Shown here piece by piece: positions 12,801 through 24,310 of a DNA stretch of 64,000 bases (positions are counted from its first letter, which is position 1; each line of letters opens with the position of its first letter). The stretch covers positions 2,790,001 to 2,854,000 of the forward strand of contig JAAXNY010000006.1 of NCBI GenBank assembly GCA_013420905.1, read 5' to 3'. A program made the position numbers and the translations under genes. The stretch is from Collybia mongolica. Its lineage: Eukaryota; Basidiomycota; Agaricomycetes; Agaricales; Clitocybaceae. Under the pieces are notes generated by a model. The model ran no database searches, was not told where the DNA came from, and saw only the letters and a program-made list of their open reading frames with translations.

Positions 12801-14324
12801 GATCGTCCAAGAGTATCTTCAAAATCATTTGGTTGACGCTTGCGGCGAGGGTCCCGTGTTTGAGATAAGGTTTCTCTTGAGGGCTCAGCCTTCAACCTGG
12901 ATCCTACAGCGGTGGTTTGACGTGTTCGCCACTGGCGACTCGCATTCTCAACTTGTTGTTCAGTTGCTTTCAGTGCTAATTCGCGTTCAGCACCCGCATC
13001 TGAACCTGATCGACCGTGGACATTGCGGGGTCCGGGAACGGACCCTGGAGAAATATCGTCACGAATGAAATGAGAGCGATTAGGGGAAAGTGGTGGGGGT
13101 GGGGATACAAATTGTCGAGACTTGTCATTCAAGTTTGGTTCGTTTCCTAATCCACGGGCCGCATCTGGTGGAGGTGGCGTGCCTGGCCTTGGAGGACGAA
13201 GGTGAGGGGATATAGGTCTTTGGGGAGGGAGCCGACGGGGTGTACGAGGGGAAACCGATGCTGACCCAGAGCTAACGAATGACGACAGTGTTTGTTGCTG
13301 TTGGTGGGTGGGAGGAGTGAGGGAAGGGTGTACATTGGCTCGATGTGTATCACGATCAGGATTGTCGAGATCTGCCTCATACCCCGCAGCAGTCTCTAGG
13401 GGATGTTGTTCGCTCGTTGAGGACACACTTTCTTGTCTAGACCGGCGTTTGGGGCGCAAAGGAGTGTGGTCAACATTATAGGGAAGAACAGGAGGAGGGA
13501 TGGTGGTGGCTGTAGGAGAACGTGAGCGAAGGGGTGTCTCATGCACCGGTGCTGAGGAATGGGAAACGAAAAATTTGAGCGACCCTTTAGAATCTCCTTC
13601 ATCGCGACAGAGATCAAATAACTTTTCATCTGTCAAAGCATTTCCGATTGCGTAGGCACCCATTTCTGTTTGGTAGATTGAAAAATTGGATTGGTCGTCA
13701 TCAAGAATATTCAACTACAAGAAATATGAGATTCAGACAGACGGAACAATTGTTGTATGTGCCGACCTTGTTGAAGATGCATTCTCGTATAAATGCAGCA
13801 TTTTTTGCGCCACTTATATCAACAGTGACATACCAATCAGAGTCTGTCGTAACGACAATGAGAACCTTTCCAGCCACAGTGGTGCTCGACTGTGAATCAG
13901 AGGTGGACACAGTTGGAGACTGTAAACAGATATGAGCAAATACGAATCGTAAGAGAACAATTTGACACACTGTTCGTGGCCGATCAAGTGTGGGTTTAGA
14001 GTATCGAAACGGAGATTTGAGCGTTTGAAAAATCTTGCCTCTGCGAGAAGTGGTGATTGGGGGACCATCGTTCATGGTTCGGTCACTATTGTGGAGGATG
14101 TTTGGCTCTTGGATAGAGGGACTATCGTTGGAAAACTCCACAGGAAGGACCGTGAGCCCGGGGGTGCTTGGAGGCGGGGTAGATTCATCGGTAATTGGAG
14201 TATAGCGTGGTACATGGAGATGGCGTGAATTGCCATCGCTCTCATCTGAGTCTGAGCCTGAGGGGTTAGGATTGACAACGTAGAGTACTCTGCCCCTCTT
14301 CGCTCCCCTTGCGTCCTCCGACAT
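9810..14324 (-). CDS. BCK1: MAP kinase kinase kinase of the cell-wall-integrity pathway, Bck1/Mkh1-like
   Basis: Ser/Thr kinase expected to phosphorylate a Mkk1/2-type MAPKK downstream of protein kinase C. The kinase domain lies at the C-terminus: glycine loop [16 protein letters not shown], catalytic lysine in [19 protein letters not shown], the [11 protein letters not shown] catalytic loop split by an intron near 10.36-10.42 kb, [17 protein letters not shown], and the terminal [15 protein letters not shown]. The first in-frame ATG is 14322-14324 ([16 protein letters not shown]). Before the kinase comes a region of more than 1000 residues, mostly one large exon, extremely rich in Pro, Ser and Arg with many SP/TP sites. 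A folded N-terminal block lies near 13.7-13.9 kb ([20 protein letters not shown]). Stop TAA is at 9810-9812. Kinase class certain; Bck1 subgroup well supported by architecture. Confidence 0.9.
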
Positions 14325-14800
14325 GAGGACACGAGTCACGACAACCAGTGAGAAGTAATGGTGAGTAACGTCCAACTACAAAGAGGGAACGGGACTGTTG
14401 TTCGGTTAATGGCTGGGTAGAATACAAGGTGGCAGTTGTAGTGCACTTCCACGATAAGTGCGGCCGCGAGGCTGGCTGTTGAGTGACCAGCAATCCAAGC
14501 GATGAGTCGTGCTGGTCCGATTGCGACGACCCTGCAATCCCTGTTTCCCAATTGTCGTCTGGCAGCAGGCAACGTTGCAGTCGAGCAGACGCCGTCGTCG
14601 TCGAGGTCACGGTAAATCGAGCTGACTAATCTACACTTTAATTTATATCCAGCGCTTGACCCGGCTCATAAACGGCCCCGTTATCCCACCGACCATGGAT
14701 TTCCACTTGTGTAATGACTTCTACATACTACACATAACTACGAGCGGACACTCCTTCATCATCTTCTATCCACCCCCACCACCCCATTCTGTATATTAAA
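14325..14800. other. BCK1 upstream region and GID8 3' flank
   Basis: The 476-bp gap contains the BCK1 promoter and leader. Open frames run through it on the minus strand, but they start only at TTG or GTG codons, so I take the first ATG at 14324 as the BCK1 start. Nothing else was recognised. Confidence 0.5.
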
Positions 14801-15897
14801 CTACACACATGATTCAGATTCCATTATTCTTAGCAGGTAGACTAGTCGACAGACCTTGGGAAAATCTGCCTTCTCCTCCAGCATCAGCTCGCCCCAACTC
14901 AACAACTTGAGCAGCCCCACCAGCTTTACCTCCTTTCCCTGACTCAGGCTCTCCAATATAGCGGCGTTCACCTCTCCTGCAGTCTTCATTCGCTGTGCAG
15001 GCGATAACAATTCGGATATTGCTGAGGGAGCCGATGGAGAAAATTCAAAAGCTAACAGTGCCATCGTCCGCTCTAACTCAGACAAGAATTCAGGGTTCTC
15101 CTCTCCACGAGGAGCAAGTTCCTCTTGTGCGAATTGTAGCGCATCAGATATCTTGCCGTGGCGTATATATTCAATGAGTTTCTGTTGTTGTAAATGGAAA
15201 TAGAGAGCAGGGTTCGTGTCTAATATCTATAGAATAAGTCAGAAAATATGTCTTGGAAACAGAAACAGTGTAAACAAGAGTCAATTCATATTGAAGACTG
15301 AAGTTTTTAGTGTTTACATGTCTCATCACCAGCCTTGAAAAGGCTTCCGAGTGGTGCATGAAACGTTATAATCCTTGGACTCTTGGGGGAAAACCGCATA
15401 CGAAAAGCAACGCATACCTCGGGATTCAAGTCATTAACCCTTGTAATAGCATCTTCGACATCACCTCGTTGCAGAGCCTCGCGAATTTCCATCCTACTTT
15501 CTATACTGTCGAAATCAACTGGTGGGGCGAGTTTGGCTTCTTGACTAAATTCCTCCGCGGCAGCCTTGTAGCCTTCAATGACTAGATAATCCATTATGAG
15601 ACAATTTAAATCACTGGACGAAAGAGGGATCAGTAAGACAATTCACAAGAGGACGTTTAGGAGACATAAACTCAGATAATACATGCAATTGTTGTTATCT
15701 CGTCAGAAATCAGAGAGATTCCCAATTTTGTTTCATCGTAACAGAGATTCGAGAGAGGGCGAAACACTCACTGCTTCGTGACTTGAACCTCGTGAAGACG
15801 ACGATCCCAGTCGTCTTTGCGGATGGAATGCTTTGGGGGCTAAACAGGGAACCGACATGAGATGTATACCCAATTGCTAGCCACAAGTACTAACCAT
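14801..15897 (-). CDS. GID8: GID/CTLH ubiquitin ligase subunit Gid8 (LisH-CTLH-CRA protein)
   Basis: Core scaffold of the GID/CTLH E3 ligase, which in yeast degrades gluconeogenic enzymes. The first coding exon is just the ATG (15895-15897), directly followed by a GTTAGT donor. The joined N-terminus reads MPPKHSIRKDDWDRRLHEVQ. LisH follows (MDYLVIEGYKAAAEEFSQEA), then CTLH (IESRMEIREALQRGDVEDA ... NPALYFHLQQQKLIEYIRHG) and a CRA region (ELERTMALLAFE ... LLKLLSWGELMLEEKADFPK). The stop used is at 14801; the last 18 residues (after DFPK) are poorly conserved and could instead be an intron starting GTCTGT. Length about 230 aa fits the family. Confidence 0.88.
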
Positions 15898-16095
15898 TAG
15901 GCGTTTTCAAGGGCTCAGTCAGGAATTTATGGGAATCAACAAGGTATTCTTTAGGGCAGGTTTTCAGTCAAAGATCACATGCTGTCGTGACAACAAGATG
16001 CTTGACATGTGCACTCCACGCTCAATGCTATTTACGATATATCCTACTATCCCCCAACCATGAATTGATGTAATTCATTGGATTTGAGATGCCAC

Positions 16096-17085
16096 TTAAA
16101 CATTCAGCGACCTTCCAATGTCACTCAAAGTTTCCCCCACCTGAGGTAGCCAAGGGTAAGAAGACTTGGACTCCCTCCCTTCACCGATTTTGGACAAAAT
16201 GCCCGTCATCATGGGGGAGAATAACATCTGTACAGAAACAAGGGATACTGTGCCTTTAGTTCTAGGAACAGATGACAATGTCCTAAGTTGTCTCTTAACT
16301 TACTAGATAAAAACTCATGCATGTTCCAGACGCGTAGTCTCCTTGTGCAAGTCTATTTTCCTTTAAATGTTTTCAGGGAGATGAGCGAGTATTAGATGTG
16401 TCACACGCCACCGACAGGTAAGCCCTAGTAAATATGTACGATCATCGGAGAACGATATACATCCTGTTGTACGGTTGATGTTGACGGCGTCCGACCCTCG
16501 GTGCCACACAGAGCCTTTGCTTCGTACCAATTCATAGATAGTGCCCAGAAAACTGGCGAATGTAAGTAAAGATTTGTAAGACCTCCTTGCGTTCGTCAAA
16601 TAAAGCGCAAGACATGTCGTAGAAAGCACTGTTGCATTTATTCACGTAGCGGTCCCTAGGATTGCTAATGAGGTTCGTGGTCTGAAAGATCCAACAGTTT
16701 GTCAATTCGACAAGAGCCAATATTCCATATAAAAATATCACTACCTGCGTTATTGCGGTGCTAGTACAGAACAATTGCCCATATCGTCTGACCGCTTGGG
16801 AGTGTCAATAATTGACTTGGGCATTGCCATACTGCCATTATATCCAGTAACGACAACCGAATTAGGAGTATACCCCCTGAAATCACTCGATCTCTTGGAG
16901 TATGTACTGCCTGAAAGAGGGCCAGGAATGAGAGGATTATTTACCGAAAATTTCGCAGCGAGCAAAGGTGTGAGCGATCGTAGCTTACGAGAGACGCAGG
17001 TATATAAAACGGAAGCCAGCTGTTCCTCAGTGGGATCGCGCTGGTAATACTCTTTCTCCACCCCACCCCGGGCCCTCTCCCCCAT
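16096..17085 (-). CDS. Uncharacterised multi-exon protein
   Basis: Not recognised. The best model starts at the ATG at 17083-17085 (MGERARGGVEKEYYQRDPTE). It splices a 78-nt intron after VLYTCVS, continues STYSKRSSDFRG, splices again (GTATAC...GGTCAG) into RYGQLFCTSTAITQ, and after a clear 63-nt intron (GTAGTG...TTTCAG) into a cysteine-containing block ending YDMSCALFDERKE. The middle (about 16.36-16.58 kb) is unresolved. The 3' end reads ENRLAQGDYASGTCMSFYL, a 76-nt intron, then MLFSPMMTGILSKIGEG and a stop at 16096. The consistent frames across several consensus introns argue for a real gene. No transmembrane segment is certain, because hydrophobic runs seen on this strand fall in introns. 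A 5' leader intron (GTGAGT...CTACAG or ...CTTAG) probably precedes the start. Confidence 0.5.
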
Positions 17086-17391
17086 GAAGCGGGACGATCT
17101 GAAGGATGTCGCTAAGGGAAAAGCTTACATAGTCTGTAGTAAAAATATGTATTCAATTAAAGGTGTAAGAGTCCGTTATAGCTGCAAGACACTCACCTCT
17201 GCTTTTGTCCCAGAGCGCGTTTCCGCGAATTCTTCAATGTATCATACGATGTGCGTGAACCAGATCCAAGTTACAGAATGTCGCGTATCCTACTTCAAAC
17301 AAATAGACAGATTCCTTATGCAATACACGATCACGATGTGTGGGCAAAGCGAACTGTAAATACCATTACATCAAAGAATCTATAGGGCTGA

Positions 17392-18131
17392 CTACACCTT
17401 AGACACAATCCCACCCGATCGAATCATATCGAAAAATGTGTCTTCTGTTACATCTATCAGGAGAAGATGGTCAGCTGATTCCGAGTAGTTTGTTTACATG
17501 ATAAACCTTCTCTTCCTTTGCCTTTTGTCTTGCTGTCTATGACTGGTGCTGGTAACGTTGGCTTTCCCGACCCCCTGGCAGCTTTTGCATCGCCAGCCGA
17601 TACCGACGCTGCGGTCTGAGATTGTTGGATCGCGTTGAAGAGCTTTACAACTTCGGGTTGTGATCAGGAGCAATAACATAACCTAAACTGGCATTACCAA
17701 CCTCCCCGTTGAGCTATTTTTCGCAGTGCCCTCTCGCCCTCTCCCCCCCAGCCCCCAATTGCATCAGTTATTCTTCCCTTATCTTCTTTATCCTTTTTCT
17801 CTACTTGGAGAATCTTTTTCGCTTGAAGCTCTAGCCTTTCGTCGTTCCGCTTCCGTGCAATGGATGGTTTAAGTGATAGCGGTAACGTTGATGGAGCCTC
17901 CGTGTTCAATAACGACTGAAGGGTGGCCCCAAAAGCAGATGTCCCAGTCGCCCTAATTTTTCTTTTGGATGTTTGGCGAGATTTTTGTTTCTTGATATGG
18001 GTGATTCCATCTGACGTATCGTCCTCATAACCATCCTCATCCTCTAAAGAGTGGTCAGATACATGATCAGAAGATGATTTCTCTCGATCCTGGTTGACTT
18101 CAGTCAATTTTTGTCGTTTAAGAGGTGACAT
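17392..18131 (-). CDS. RRP15: Ribosomal RNA-processing protein Rrp15
   Basis: Nucleolar factor for 60S subunit assembly and 27S pre-rRNA processing. The start at 18129-18131 begins MSPLKRQKLTEVNQ, followed by an acidic stretch (EDEDGYEDDTSD) and a basic one (HIKKQKSRQTSKRKIRA). The family core follows: SAFGATLQSLLNTE, a lysine- and glutamate-rich helix, RALRKIAQRG, and after an intron VVKLFNAIQQSQ. Splicing the last intron (GTTTAT...GATAG) gives the ending FFDMIRSGGIVSKV and a stop at 17392-17394, the usual C-terminus of this family. Length is about 210 aa. Confidence 0.87.
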
Positions 18132-18478
18132 GTTGAGTTTCAAGTAACGAAAACGTTACATAAGAGAGTTAGCGATGGTTTATATTTGTAGATCGCGCAG
18201 GACTTGACTACAGTGATCGATGTTGATTCGATCATAAACGCGTGTAAAGTGTAATGCAACTGCACTTGACTACCAACCTCAGTCAACCAGTCTTGAACAC
18301 AGTCGCCTGTGATCAATAATCGCAGTCATCCATAGTCGCATAAATCAAGGAAGTATATCCGTCACACCTGCTGGCCACTTACTAAACGCGATAGTTCAAG
18401 AGTTCTCAACTGCCTGTCCTCCCAATCTCATTTACACCGCGTAGACTGCGAACTCGGGAATACTTACAGCTGCGTAAG
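18132..18478. other. Divergent promoter region RRP15 / ankyrin-DIL gene
   Basis: This 347-bp region separates two divergent start codons. I see no coding exon or repeat in it. Short GTCAA/TTGAC motifs occur repeatedly (for example near 18207, 18268 and 18284), but without enough regularity to call a defined site. Confidence 0.45.
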
Positions 18479-21400
18479 ATGGAATCCACATCGCTGTCAC
18501 AGTTGGATTTCTCTCCAGAACCAGACCTCCATCCTCTGTATCCAACCATGGCCTATATCAGCGCGCTTCTTACCTCACAATCGGGACTGGCACCAAACCA
18601 GCGAGCTCAACTTGTCTCTCATTGTTTAACACGCTCATGTGTATTTGGAGAGCTTCCGGTCCTTCAGTACCTTCTTACAGACATTCAAGCCCAGCCCTAC
18701 GTCGATTTGGGGTATCGCGATGAAGACGGCCTTGGCCTGGTTAGTTTGACGATTCATGGGTTTGGTGCGGATTCCGAACGCGACGTCGAAAGGGAGGAGT
18801 GTGTGAGACTCCTTATTGCTCAAGGGGCCGACATCGAGGCAGATATTGGTTAAGCCTAGTTTATCTAACTCGTGTTAGGTATTCACTAACATCTAAATAG
18901 CTGGATGGACACCATTACATCACGCAGTACTCCTTTCTCCACCGACATTGATATCTCATTTGATGACTCACGGGTGTTCTCCATTCGCTACGACCCGCCG
19001 GCATTTAACACCTCTCGATGTTATTACGGCACATTCTGTTTTGCCAGGCCGCAACGATGTCGCACTGTTGCTTGAAGAAGCTATGCGTGGGGAGGGCTGG
19101 ACAGGGGGCAGAGTTGAACAGAAACGGAGGCATTCTGAACAACGAGCAAAGAGAAAGGGAAGACAAAAAGAAATTCGAGATGATATCAACAAGGTCCTTG
19201 GAGTTAGTTCAACCTGGTGGGGTCCTGACTCGGACCCTCAATCTTCTGACTCTGATTCGGATGGAGAAGACATTGGTGACGAGCGCATTTACGTGAATCT
19301 CGCGTTCTCTACGCATTATATGAAACTAAACTAAACCATGCAGACCCCTCACCCGGATTATTCGACCATGCTTGTTTTCTCTCCGCCTTCTCTCCCTTAC
19401 ATTTTTGAATCTTTGATCGCTAATTTCCAGCCTTCTTTGCGTAATGCTACGCCCGCAAACATACTTTATATGCTCGCAAGATTTGCATGTCTAACGTGCG
19501 ACCATACATGGTTGGAAGATTTGATTATTGGTGCTACGGATGCTATTGAAGAGACCTTTTTTGTACGCGCAATATATTTTTTTGGTCGTTATCTCACTCA
19601 TCCATTCAATAGAACCGACCGGACGACATCACCTGTTTGGTTTTCTGGTTATATAATTCAACTATTTGGCTTCATCTCCTGCAATGTGATACATCGATAA
19701 ACGAGGCTTGCGAGATGCTGGGTTCATTTGAACTCATCGAAGAGGTTATAAATTCAGTTTTTGGTGAGGGGGTATGTCACTCTCAACCACAAACTATTAC
19801 TGAATATTACATAGTGTTCATAATTCGGTTTGCTGAACGTCGAATCGATCAGCTTCTTGACATGACATTGTTAGATTTTTCTCCCATGGCATCCGAATTT
19901 GATTCGGTACAATTTGAATCCGATTGGTCTTTCCTACGCCCTTTTGCCGCGAAAAGAAAAGCAACACCTTCTGGATCTGTGTCTTCCAGTAATGCTTTAT
20001 CACGTAGTGTGACACCTTCTTCGCCTCCTAGTCCTAGCCGGCCACTCTCGCCTTCTCCTAGTCAAGGCACAATACCATCATCCACTTCCCGAGGATTTTC
20101 TTCTCTCAGGCAGACATTTACCCGAGGTCGTGTACCTTCAACGACCCCTTTGTCATCATTATTTCCTGATGCACCACCGCCACCTTCTCCTGTTGATTTG
20201 ACATCTTTCCTAACATCTCTCCACACATTCCTCATTCTGTCGGATATAAACCCAGCGTTAGTGACTCAGTTTTGGTCTCAGGTCATGTACTGGACGTCTT
20301 GTGAGAAATATCTATCTTGTTTAATGCGGGCTCTGTGTTGACTATTGCATACTTAGGCGAAATTTTCAATCGCATTATCACTCGCAAGAAATACCTTTGC
20401 AGGTAAGCATTTCTTCAGTATAGCAGCCTCATTGTCCAGCATCTATTGTAGGTCAAGGGCTGTACAAATTAGCATGAATCTGACAGCAGTAGAAGACTGG
20501 TTGGAATATTCCCAGCTTCCTCCGGGTGTACATGGGCATTTTGCTCCAGTCCGAGATTTATTAAACTGGCTCCAGGTTTGCCACTCATCACCGATCTGGG
20601 AGAAACGATCACGATTGCCAACCTCAGTGCCTTTCATCCATTTCTGATTTTTCAGAACTCGTCGCCACAATTCAAACCATGAAAGGCATTAATCCTCTTC
20701 AGGTAAATGAGCGTCACCTAGAATTTTTATGGTAATACCGATTCCCGTATTTCAGATGCGGCGCGCTGTCCGAGATTATAGATTTGAGGTCAACGAAGGA
20801 AGGATGACAGACGAATGCGTGCAATATCTCACACAACTTCAAAAGGATTGGGAAAGGCTTCGTGTTAAGCTCGGTGTCGAGGCACTCCGAAAAGAGGTTA
20901 GTGTCTTTTTACAAGTGCATCTGAGACACTTAGCATAGTGTTATGGGTTACTGACCCATGCTACTAGATGGACGATCGTGATCGTGATGAAATTGATTCG
21001 CTCTCATCATATGTCAACGAATCGACCAGTAACACCTTTGGACAGACGCCCTCAATTTCCACACATTCGTCTGAAAATGTGAATGCTCAACACAACATTG
21101 ACATATTGTTTGGGAACAAGCAAGAAATGTTGATGTGGGAGCCTATCAAGCCTCCACCCGCACTCGGGGAATTATTAGACTCCCGCTATATGCTCCCGCT
21201 ACTCTTTCCTTCGGATCCTCGTATGCTGACCGCGCTCCCTGGTCGGCTTCCACCCAAGGCAACCCCCGACGCAGAAAAGCGCGGCTACGAAAACTATAAT
21301 GCAACGTTTTGGAGATTTAGAAATAGGAAACTGAGGGAAGTTGGCGTGGGGACGCTACAATGGGTGGATGGCGTCCATTCGGCGGCGCGCTGGGGTAGAC

Positions 21401-21594
21401 CCGTTGAACTTGGTGACGACGATGACGACCACAGCCAGGGACCCCCGTCGTATATATCCGATGACCTTAACATGGACGAGGTCACAGAGCTGAAAACCAA
21501 CGCTCATATTACACCATTGACACGAAAGCCATCAAGCCGCAGCAAGGGTCGGCAGAGTTTTGGTGGAGAAACAACCTCAATAGACCAATCATAG
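18479..21594 (+). CDS. Ankyrin-repeat protein with a dilute (DIL) domain
   Basis: The start ATG is at 18479-18481. N-terminal ankyrin-type repeats include VLQYLLTDIQ, CVRLLIAQGADIEADI, GWTPLHHAVL and LISHLMTHGCSPFA. A basic linker and an acidic DSDSDGED stretch follow. The middle and C-terminal part is the DIL fold known from class V myosin tails: NILYMLARFACL, FWLYNSTIWLHLLQCD, ISMNLTAVEDWL and a helical block ending MTDECVQYLTQLQKDWE. A Ser/Pro-rich low-complexity insert sits inside the DIL region at about 19.97-20.17 kb. The last exon is polar and ends in a basic tail. There is no motor domain, so this is a stand-alone DIL protein, perhaps an adaptor in vesicle or actin transport. Known fungal relatives (ankyrin plus DIL) are little studied. 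Confidence 0.82.
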
Positions 21595-21933
21595 GACACA
21601 TACTCGTATGTATACTAACGTATAATATCACCTTCAGAGTAGATTTACTCCTCTTATCGCGTGTCCCTTGCTACTTTGTGCACTGGTTATAGTTGAAATT
21701 AATACTATCATACTATAAATTTGTCTTCAGTGGATGGAGATGTCAGTCGTCATTCCCAAATTAGCCGACGGACCATCACAGCCACGAATTTGGAGGCAGT
21801 GCCGCCAGGCAGCCTAAGCGTTGTCAACTCGCGGCACGTCCTTTCCACCCATTGTGTTACCAAGTCAAACCATCTCGTCCTCTTTCTTCTGCTACTCAAA
21901 TATTTGTTTCCAACCTTCGTGCCTCAACAAGCC
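21595..21933. other. Upstream region of the rhomboid gene
   Basis: Contains the 3' end of the ankyrin-DIL transcript and the rhomboid leader. An open frame in the rhomboid's own frame extends upstream from 21934 to about 21721 and is AT- and Ser-rich. I see no ATG in it that is better than 21934, so I leave it as leader, although an N-terminal extension is possible. Confidence 0.4.
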
Positions 21934-24075
21934 ATGGCCCATAGAAATCTTGCTCGCGACCCCTTCGAGGGTGATGGATCACTAGATGACCCACACACTG
22001 GGCAGGCCCGACCCGGTATTGCACTGTCTCGAACGGACTCTGAGTCGGGGGTCTCGAGGGAAACAAGCAGGAAAAGCAAGGCCCCTTCTTCCGACACTAC
22101 CAGTGCTAGGAATCGCTCAGTATATATTGACAAGGATATTGGCCATTTCCAAAGTCAACCACATTTTGACGAGTCTCAGGATGCTTCTTTGGTTCATAAC
22201 GCTGCGGACGTTGGCAGGTCAGGCAACTATCAGGACCTAGGTTGGTTCTCGATCAATGCGTGCGCGTTGCCCTGCCTTACCATCTTTCAGAATACTCGGA
22301 TCCGTACAATTCTAGTCCCAAAAGACAGACAGAGAAAGCCTCGCCATTCATTCAACTACTCTCCAGTGGAAAATATCCGCTTGAACAGCGAATAGAAGAC
22401 AAGAAACGTGGGATTGGTCGACAGAAGTTCCCATTCGTCGGTATGTCTCTCATCTCACTGTTTAACGATGTGAAGCTGAAAGTTCATGCCCAGTTTGGGG
22501 ATTGACGGTCATCATGACTGCTGTGTTTATATATGAATTAATTGTGAACTCCAGAGCTCAGGGCACACCAGTTTCGTTCAAGGTACGTCATGAGGTGCCT
22601 AAGAAAACTAGTATTTATTATATATGACATTAGCCAGTCATTAATCCGATGCTGGGACCTTCTTCGAGTGCACTCATCAACCTCGGAGCTCGCTTTCCGC
22701 CCTGTATGAAGCTGATTGCAGAGGTTCCACCCTCAACAAGGTTTGGATGTTAGATATTTTGAACATAGCGTACCATGGCGGGGACATTAACGATCATGGT
22801 TCAGGTCTTAACAATACTGCGAATCCACCGGATAGCACATGCACGCTTGAAACAATTTGTGGTTTTGGTGGTAAGTGCGTTTGGCTCCTAACATATCATT
22901 AGAATTTCAACAGACTATAGGTTTTCACGAAAGAGATCCCAACCAGTGGTTCCGGTCTGTACTTGCTTATTAGTGATTTCCGCCCTTTTTTACATAGAAC
23001 TTTAGATTTATTACACCGATCTTCTTACACGCCGGTTTTATTCATATTCTCCTGAATATGTTCGCACAGCTAACGCTCTCCGCTCAAGTACGTCTCATGT
23101 TCCGTTCATCTTTCCAGGATCATCATGTTCTACAGATTGAAAGGGAGATGGGATCGGGCGGCTTCTTTATTACCTACTTCGCAGCTGGTATATTTGGGTG
23201 CGTTCAATGTCCTACCGTTGAAATGCTGGGGCGCAACACAGTTAATTGTAAACAAAAGAAATATACTTGGGGGCAATTTTGCGCTGGTTGGCTTACCTTC
23301 CATCGGCGCCAGCGGCGCTATTTTTGGGACAGTAGCGGTAATTTAGCTCATCTTATCTGTGTTGAATGTCTCAATGACCGCTATGCCAGGTTACATGGGT
23401 AGACCTCTTCGCACATTGGAAGTATCAATACAGGCCTGTTCGAAAGGTGCCGGCCTCCTAACAAGGAATCCCTTTTATGTTACTAAATATTCCAAAGCTC
23501 ATATTTATGACAATTGAGTTACTCATTGGTGTCGCTGTTGGATTTATACCTTGTAAGCTTTCCCATAGCCCAAATTCTCTTCATTTTTTACATTTGTGCT
23601 TTCCAGTCGTCGATAATTTTGGTTGGCCCCTTTGATTGTTCGTTGTTTAGCAACTTGCCTAATGTCGGACCCAACTCTCAGCGCATCTCGGCGGGTTTCT
23701 AATGGGTCTTCTTGTTGGGACCACCTTCTATCCAGTTATCAGTGTATCCAAGCGCCACCGCTTGATAATGTGGGGCTTTCGCTTAATCGCCATTCCACTA
23801 GCTGTCATCCTATTTGTCATTCTGACAAGGAACTTCTATACATCCGATCCTTATGCAGGTAGCCTGTTTTTCTTTTTATCTCCAGCCACAAACTACTATT
23901 AACGATCATTTGCGATTTCAGCTTGTTCTGGGTGCCGTTATTTGTCTTGCTTCCCAACAGCCTCAAATAACCACTGCAAAGGGTGCGTAAAATCTTCCAG
24001 ATATCAGATACTCATGGCAGGCCTGACTCTACTTTCAGAACCGGTACGTGTACACAATGTGAAGGTAGTTCATGA
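21934..24075 (+). CDS. Rhomboid family intramembrane serine protease
   Basis: Polytopic membrane protease that cuts transmembrane substrates. A polar N-terminal region of about 110 residues starts with MAHRNLARDPFEGDGSL, then the first membrane segment (VIMTAVFIYELIV). The family loop block contains FITPIFLHAGFIHILLNMF. The catalytic serine lies in GASGAIFG, and the catalytic histidine in VDNFAHLGGFLMGLLVG, which is reconstructed over two introns at 23.5-23.7 kb. The C-terminus after the last membrane segment is short and cysteine-rich (ACSGCRYLSCFPTASNNHCKG, then CTQCEGSS), ending with TGA at 24073-24075. About ten exons. Both catalytic residues are present, so it is likely active. This is the secretory-pathway type rather than a mitochondrial Pcp1, because no presequence is seen. 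Confidence 0.88.
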
Positions 24076-24310
24076 CAATAATGTGTAATATATAGGGCTA
24101 ACAACAACACCCACGTAATGTACGTTATGGGTCCAGCTATTCGACGCTTTCTTCTGGACGATCTTTTCCGTGTATTGGCATCTGAACGTAGACTATATTT
24201 ATCATTTTTTCGAAATAGTATATACATAATCATTACGTAAATAATCAATTCTTTAAACAAAAAAACAGTCATACTAGTACTCTTCTGTCAGTGCTCCTGT
24301 TCACCCAGAG

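Noticed and set aside
11082..13068. Plus-strand open frames inside BCK1
   Set aside because: They are antisense shadows of the long Pro/Ser-rich exon.
16532..16774. Membrane helix (VVIFLYGILALVELTNCWIF) in the unrecognised gene
   Set aside because: This stretch is a clean 63-nt intron (GTAGTG...TTTCAG) once frames are matched, so it is not protein.
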